Assembly: GCA_944346885.1 (NCBI GenBank)
Contig: CALVMR010000008.1
Span: 1-64,000 of the forward strand
Direction: 5' to 3'
DNA length: 64,000 nucleotides
DNA from: an uncultured Clostridia bacterium
Lineage (GTDB): Bacteria; Bacillota; Clostridia; Christensenellales; Borkfalkiaceae
Shown one piece after another: positions 59,950-64,000 of the stretch. The position numbers and the translations under genes are program-made. How positions within the stretch are numbered: the stretch's first letter is position 1; each line of letters begins with the position of its first letter. A model generated the notes under the pieces. The model worked only from the letters and a program-made list of their open reading frames with translations, had not been told where the DNA came from and searched no databases.

Positions 59950-60876
59950 TTAATCCTCCCGATCGTTTCCGAACCGCCGCAGCACTTCCGCGCGGGCGGG
60001 AAAGGCGTCGATCGCGCCTTTCTTTTGCGTGGTGAGCGAACCACAGATGCTGCCGATGCGCAGCGCCTTTTCCAAACTGCCCGCGCCTTCGCCGTCCAGC
60101 ACGGTCAAAACGCCCGCAAAAAAGGCGTCTCCCGCGCCCGTCGTATCCACGACCGCAGCTTTTTCCGCCGGCGTGCGCAGCGTCTCTTTTCCGCGGCGGC
60201 ACAAACTCCCCGCCTTGCCGAGGGTAACGAATACGGTTTTATCGCCCTCCGCCAAACACTGCGCGGCAGCCGCGGGGTCCTTTTCCCCCGTCAGCAATTC
60301 TCCCTCTTCTGCCGAAACCTTTACGATATCCGCCTTTCGGATGTACGCGCGGCTGATCTTTACCGCCTCTGCTTCGTCCGCGTAGATATCGCTGCGGTAA
60401 TTTACGTCGAACGCGATCTTTTTTCCGCGCGCTTTTGCCGCTTCGATCAGTTCGTCGTAAAACGCGCGCCCCTCCCGCTCGCTCAGCGGCAGCGAGCCGA
60501 GATGCACGATCCCCGCCCGCTCCGCGATCTCGCCGATCCGCGCGCGGTCTAAGGCGTAATCCGCCGTGTGACGGCGGTAAAAGCTGAACGAACGCTCTCC
60601 GCCCGCATCCAGATCGACAAACGCGAGCGTCGTGTTCCGATCTGCCAAGCGGTCGATCCGAAGGTACGAAAAGCCTCTCGCCTCCGCCGTGCGGACGAGA
60701 AAATCGCCGATCCCGTCCTGCCCGACGCAGCCGTAAAACCCTGCTTTGCCCCCAAGTTTTGCGATCCCGCACGCCACGTTGAAGGGCGCGCCGCCCGCAT
60801 ACCTGCCGTATACCGTGCCGCCGTTCTCTTCCCTGGCGATCATATCCGCCAAGATCTCTCCCACACAGATGACCAT
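59950..60876 (-). CDS. PfkB-family sugar kinase, probable fructokinase
   Basis: 308 residues. GGAPFNVACGIAKLG near the N-terminus and the catalytic-site DTTGAGDAFFAGVL near the C-terminus. The VCVGEILADMI start is typical of bacterial fructokinases. Likely phosphorylates fructose brought in and released by the neighbours. GGAGG precedes ATG 60876; lies 9 nt after the permease gene. Confidence 0.9.
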   Translation of the reverse strand: MVICVGEILADMIAREENGGTVYGRYAGGAPFNVACGIAKLGGKAGFYGCVGQDGIGDFLVRTAEARGFSYLRIDRLADRNTTLAFVDLDAGGERSFSFYRRHTADYALDRARIGEIAERAGIVHLGSLPLSEREGRAFYDELIEAAKARGKKIAFDVNYRSDIYADEAEAVKISRAYIRKADIVKVSAEEGELLTGEKDPAAAAQCLAEGDKTVFVTLGKAGSLCRRGKETLRTPAEKAAVVDTTGAGDAFFAGVLTVLDGEGAGSLEKALRIGSICGSLTTQKKGAIDAFPARAEVLRRFGNDRED

Positions 60877-60885
60877 TGCCGCCTC

Positions 60886-61830
60886 CTACTTCAAACCGCT
60901 GAACGCAACGCCCTCGATGATGTAGCGCTGGCAGAAGATATATACGACTGCGATGGGGATGGTGCTGAACGTTAGCGAAGCCATGATCAGCGAGATATCT
61001 TTCGGGTTGAAATTGTTGATGAGCTGCAAATACACTTGCAGCGGCTGCAACGTGGGGTCGGAAAACATGAGCTGCGCAAAGACGTACTCGTTCCACTGCC
61101 CCATGAACGTGAAGATGGAAACGGTGGCGATGACGGGCAGGCAGCAGGGCAAGATCACGCGGAAATAGGTGCGGAACCTGCCGCAGCCGTCTATGTACGC
61201 CGCCTCTTCCAGCTCCCGCGGGATCCCCAAAAAGTAGGAGCGGAACATGAAGATATAGAACGGGCTGACCAGCCCCGGCAGCAGGTACCCGACCACGCGC
61301 AGGTCGCGCGAGGTGAGCCCCAAGGTGTTGAGGATAACATACTGCGGAACGATGGAGGTCTCCACCGGCACGATCAGCAGCAAAATGATGATGGTGACCA
61401 GCGTTTTATGACCGGGGAACACAAAGCGCGCCAAAGCATACCCTGCCAGCGAATTGATCAGCAAAACGCCCGCGATCGTGATCGCGCAATACATAACGCT
61501 GTTTAAAATGGAGCGCCCGAACTCGTCAAAGGTGGTAAACAGGTTGCCGTACGAGGCAAACCACTCCCCTACGTTCCAGCTTGCGGGCAAAAAGGTTGCC
61601 AGCGAATCCATCGTGGCGTACACCTGTTCGTGCGATTTAAAGCTGTTCATCACCATCCAGAAGACGGGGAACAAAAACAGCACCGCAAGCACGCACATCA
61701 TGATATAGAACAGTGTTTTTAAGGAAATGCGGAGCGCCTTGCGCCGCACGGCGGCGCTATCCTTGGCGGGCTTTTCCGCCTTGGGCGGCTGCGCGTTTTC
61801 GGGGACGGGGCAAACGGTTGCTTCTTCCAT
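60886..61830 (-). CDS. Carbohydrate ABC transporter permease, MalG type
   Basis: 314 residues. A cytoplasmic Pro/Lys-rich N-terminus (~1-35), six membrane helices, and the EAA loop EEAAYIDGCGRFRTYFRVILP that docks the ATPase. Forms the channel with the other permease. No ATPase gene is present here; related sugar importers share one ATPase (MsmX type) coded elsewhere. Confidence 0.95.
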   Translation of the reverse strand: MEEATVCPVPENAQPPKAEKPAKDSAAVRRKALRISLKTLFYIMMCVLAVLFLFPVFWMVMNSFKSHEQVYATMDSLATFLPASWNVGEWFASYGNLFTTFDEFGRSILNSVMYCAITIAGVLLINSLAGYALARFVFPGHKTLVTIIILLLIVPVETSIVPQYVILNTLGLTSRDLRVVGYLLPGLVSPFYIFMFRSYFLGIPRELEEAAYIDGCGRFRTYFRVILPCCLPVIATVSIFTFMGQWNEYVFAQLMFSDPTLQPLQVYLQLINNFNPKDISLIMASLTFSTIPIAVVYIFCQRYIIEGVAFSGLK

Positions 61831-61846
61831 GTTTTTCTCCTCCCCC

Positions 61847-62797
61847 TCAGGTATTGTCTCCGCCCGTAAGTTTGCGCAGCGAAAGCGCGATGGCGGACAT
61901 GATGACGGTATAGAACAGCGCGATCGCGCTCGAATACCCGACGTCGCGGTAAGTGATACCTTGTTTGTATATGTAGTAAGACATCGTGAGCGTCGAATCC
62001 AGCGGCCCGCCGCCCGTCATGATCATCGGCTGCGTGATCAGGCGGAACGCGCCGATCAGCATGGTGATGAGCACAAACGAAAAGGTCGGCTTGATGGAGG
62101 GCAGCGTAATGTACCAAAACTGCTGCACGCCGTTGGCGCCGTCTAAGCCGGACGCTTCGTAGATCTCCCGCGGGATGTTTTTCAACCCGGAAAGGAAGAT
62201 GAGCATCTGATAGCCCGCGCCCTGCCATACGGAGATGAGAACGATCATGTACAGCGCTTGGTCCGGGTCGCCCAAAAACTGCTGCCGCTCTCCGCCCAGC
62301 TGGACGATGAGCGCGTTGATGAGCCCGTTGTTGTAATCGAGCAGGTTCATCCACAGCATCGACGTGACCGCCAGCGAGAGCATGACCGGGCAGAAGAACG
62401 CCCAGCGGAAAAACAGCCCGCATCGCAGCCACTTGATGTTGAGCAGAAGCGAGAGCCCCAGCGCCACCGCCATTTGCAGCGGCACCGTAATGACGACGAA
62501 GATCGCCGTGTTGCCCAGCGCCTTCCACAAAAGCGAATCGGCAAACAGCCGCCCGAAGCCCCCGAAATTGTTCCAAACCGCCTCGTCCAGCCGCAGCAGG
62601 TTGGCGTCCATAAAGGCGTACGAAAGGGATACAAGGATGGGCGCCACGACAAAGACGATACCCAGCACAAGCGCGGGCAGCACGAACAGAGAGCCGATAA
62701 TGGATTCATTTTTTCCGTAACTGCGCCCGAAGAGCTTGAAATACGCCTTTTTCGGCTTCTTTTCCTTGCCCTCCCGCGCCTGTGCGGTCGTGTTCAT
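61847..62797 (-). CDS. Carbohydrate ABC transporter permease, MalF type
   Basis: 316 residues. Six or more membrane helices (IIGSLFVLPALVLGIVFVVA, AIFVVITVPLQMAVALGLSL and others) and the EAA loop EASGLDGANGVQQFWYITLP. GGAGGT precedes ATG 62797. 16 nt before the other permease gene. Confidence 0.95.
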   Translation of the reverse strand: MNTTAQAREGKEKKPKKAYFKLFGRSYGKNESIIGSLFVLPALVLGIVFVVAPILVSLSYAFMDANLLRLDEAVWNNFGGFGRLFADSLLWKALGNTAIFVVITVPLQMAVALGLSLLLNIKWLRCGLFFRWAFFCPVMLSLAVTSMLWMNLLDYNNGLINALIVQLGGERQQFLGDPDQALYMIVLISVWQGAGYQMLIFLSGLKNIPREIYEASGLDGANGVQQFWYITLPSIKPTFSFVLITMLIGAFRLITQPMIMTGGGPLDSTLTMSYYIYKQGITYRDVGYSSAIALFYTVIMSAIALSLRKLTGGDNT

Positions 62798-62819
62798 ATT
62801 CTACCTCCGCCGATGCGCC

Positions 62820-64000
62820 TTATGCGTCTACCGTGTTCGCCTGCGTCGCAACGTACGCTTCCAGATCGTACCCTGCGGTGCCGTACTGCACCTGGATGTA
62901 CGCGATGCAGTTTTTATAGGCGTCCGTCAGCTTCGGATAGTTGACCATCTTGGGACGGGGCGTGGCGGCTTCCGTCAAAATTTCGGCAAGGGAAGCGGAG
63001 GGGCCGCTTTCAAATTCGTCCAAATTTTCATACGAAGATTTGTGCGTGGGGAAGGTGCCGACGGAATCGAACAGCAATTCGCTTGCGAACGCGCTCGTAA
63101 AGTACTCCACCACCTTTGCGGAGGCGTACTCATCCCGCGTGTTCGGCGTAACGCCGAAGCACCAGCTGCCGCAGCCTGCGACCGTTTGCCCCTTAACGCC
63201 CTGCTCGCTTTCATACACGGGCATGGGCATGATATCGTAGCTGTTTGCAAAATCCGCGTAATTCTTTTCGATGTTTTCGATCTCCCACGGCCCGTAGATC
63301 TGGAACGCGACGTCCTCCTGCGGGAAGGAATCGGCATTGGCGCCCGTATACGCCCACTCTTCCACGACGCTGCTGCTGCCGCTCTGCCCCTCGATGGGCT
63401 CGAACATGATCTCCAACTCCTTCATGCCGGCGATGGAAGTTTCGCTGTCAAGATACCCTTTCACCTTTTCGTTCTCTCCGAAGAAAGAGCCGCCCGCGGA
63501 ATAGACCAGCGGAGAATACAGATACATGTTCCCTTCGCTGCCGCCGAAGCCGAGGTTCAAGTCTACCTGGTACGGCAGATCCGCCTCTTTGAGCTTTTCC
63601 TGCGCGGCACGCAGGTCTTCCCACGTCCACGGGTCTTCGATGGTGCCGTAATCGGCTTCTTTGTAGCCGACCTGCGCCAGCAGGTCTTTGTTATAATACA
63701 GCCCCGTCGGCGCGTCCATTGCGGAGAGAGCGTATAACCCCCCCCCGATGGTTCCCTGCTCGATCACGCTGTCCACATAGTCGTCCAGCACCTCTTGGCT
63801 GATGTAATCGCTGATATCGGTCAAAATACCGTCGTTGGCGTAGGCGGCAACGTTGGGCGCGTCTACCGCAACAACGTCGGGCAAGCCGCCCGTGAGCACT
63901 TCGGCGGCGATCGCCGTGGCGAGCGTGCTCGCGTCGCTCTTAAACTCCAAACGGACTTGGATATCCCGCCCGTCCTGCGTTTTGAAATGCTCTTCGTTAA
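62820..64000 (-). CDS. ABC sugar-binding protein, N-terminus beyond window end
   Basis: About 393 residues visible to TAA 62820; the signal peptide and start lie outside. Extracellular solute-binding family 1: LPDVVAVDAPNVAAYAND, YYNKDLLAQVGYKEAD, WTWEDLRAAQEKLKEAD, VAFQIYGPWEIENI and WCFGVTPNTRDEYA. It delivers sugar, probably fructo-oligosaccharide, to the permeases. First visible gene of the operon. Confidence 0.94.
   Translation of the reverse strand, partial: NEEHFKTQDGRDIQVRLEFKSDASTLATAIAAEVLTGGLPDVVAVDAPNVAAYANDGILTDISDYISQEVLDDYVDSVIEQGTIGGGLYALSAMDAPTGLYYNKDLLAQVGYKEADYGTIEDPWTWEDLRAAQEKLKEADLPYQVDLNLGFGGSEGNMYLYSPLVYSAGGSFFGENEKVKGYLDSETSIAGMKELEIMFEPIEGQSGSSSVVEEWAYTGANADSFPQEDVAFQIYGPWEIENIEKNYADFANSYDIMPMPVYESEQGVKGQTVAGCGSWCFGVTPNTRDEYASAKVVEYFTSAFASELLFDSVGTFPTHKSSYENLDEFESGPSASLAEILTEAATPRPKMVNYPKLTDAYKNCIAYIQVQYGTAGYDLEAYVATQANTVDA

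Overview
The window is a stretch of bacterial chromosome, most likely from an uncultured gut-type Clostridia (Bacillota). Evidence for this is the strong GGAGG ribosome binding sites, sigma-A promoters, the dgt-dnaG-sigA-trmK-nif3 gene order, a lysine L-box riboswitch, a YesL-type membrane protein, DegV, many lipoproteins with lipobox cysteines, and a short ProRS ending in an aromatic residue. Base composition is GC-rich except for the first ~380 bases, which are AT-rich and carry the tail of a serine recombinase. A Christensenellales-like lineage is my guess only; nothing here proves the taxon.

Layout. 1-450: end of a mobile element and its junction with the chromosome. 0.7-3.4 kb (minus): metal-efflux operon (ArsR/CadC repressor, separate HMA metal chaperone, P1B ATPase) with two matching operators. 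3.5-6.9 kb: membrane GDPD, Ig-like/beta-helix lipoprotein, a sugar-transferase homolog lacking its catalytic dyad, and an orphan C-terminal membrane anchor. 7.0-13.1 kb (minus): housekeeping operon dgt-dnaG-sigA-trmK-nif3-zinc ribbon protein. 13.2-23.9 kb (minus): a long, tightly packed run: DUF1934, MBL hydrolase, a degenerate Rho-like protein, patatin, ComEC-like MBL protein, then aroC-aroB-aroA-aroE-aroQ-aroK and a FabG-like reductase. Together the aro genes cover shikimate synthesis from DAHP to chorismate. 24.2-27.8 kb (minus): transketolase and phosphomannomutase. 28.1-33 kb (mostly plus): DegV, ProRS, prephenate dehydrogenase, an amino-acid-kinase-fold orphan. 33-37.2 kb (minus): CMD protein, class I LysRS fused to a tRNA-binding domain, YjbR-like protein, a four-helix membrane protein. 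37.4-44.1 kb (minus): YesL-like protein, methyltransferase, Hsp33, TPR protein, HEAT-like protein and MnmA, all overlapping or nearly so. 44.2-47.5 kb (plus): lysine riboswitch, terminator, asd-dapA-dapB. 47.5-52.2 kb: a lipoprotein, then an ECF sigma factor, its membrane partner and a lipoprotein sharing the partner's ectodomain. 52.2-64 kb (minus): a fructan-use locus: ABC solute-binding protein (cut by the window end), two permeases, PfkB sugar kinase, two GH32 lipoproteins, a multi-module binding lipoprotein and a LacI regulator.

The most unusual items are the Rho-like protein without a Walker A lysine at the head of the aro run, the sugar-transferase homolog with K-Y in place of D-E, the class I LysRS-Trbp111 fusion, the sigma/partner/lipoprotein trio with a duplicated acidic ectodomain, and the GH32 enzyme with Glu in place of the nucleophile Asp. 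Many intergenic regions also carry short GC-rich tandem repeats.
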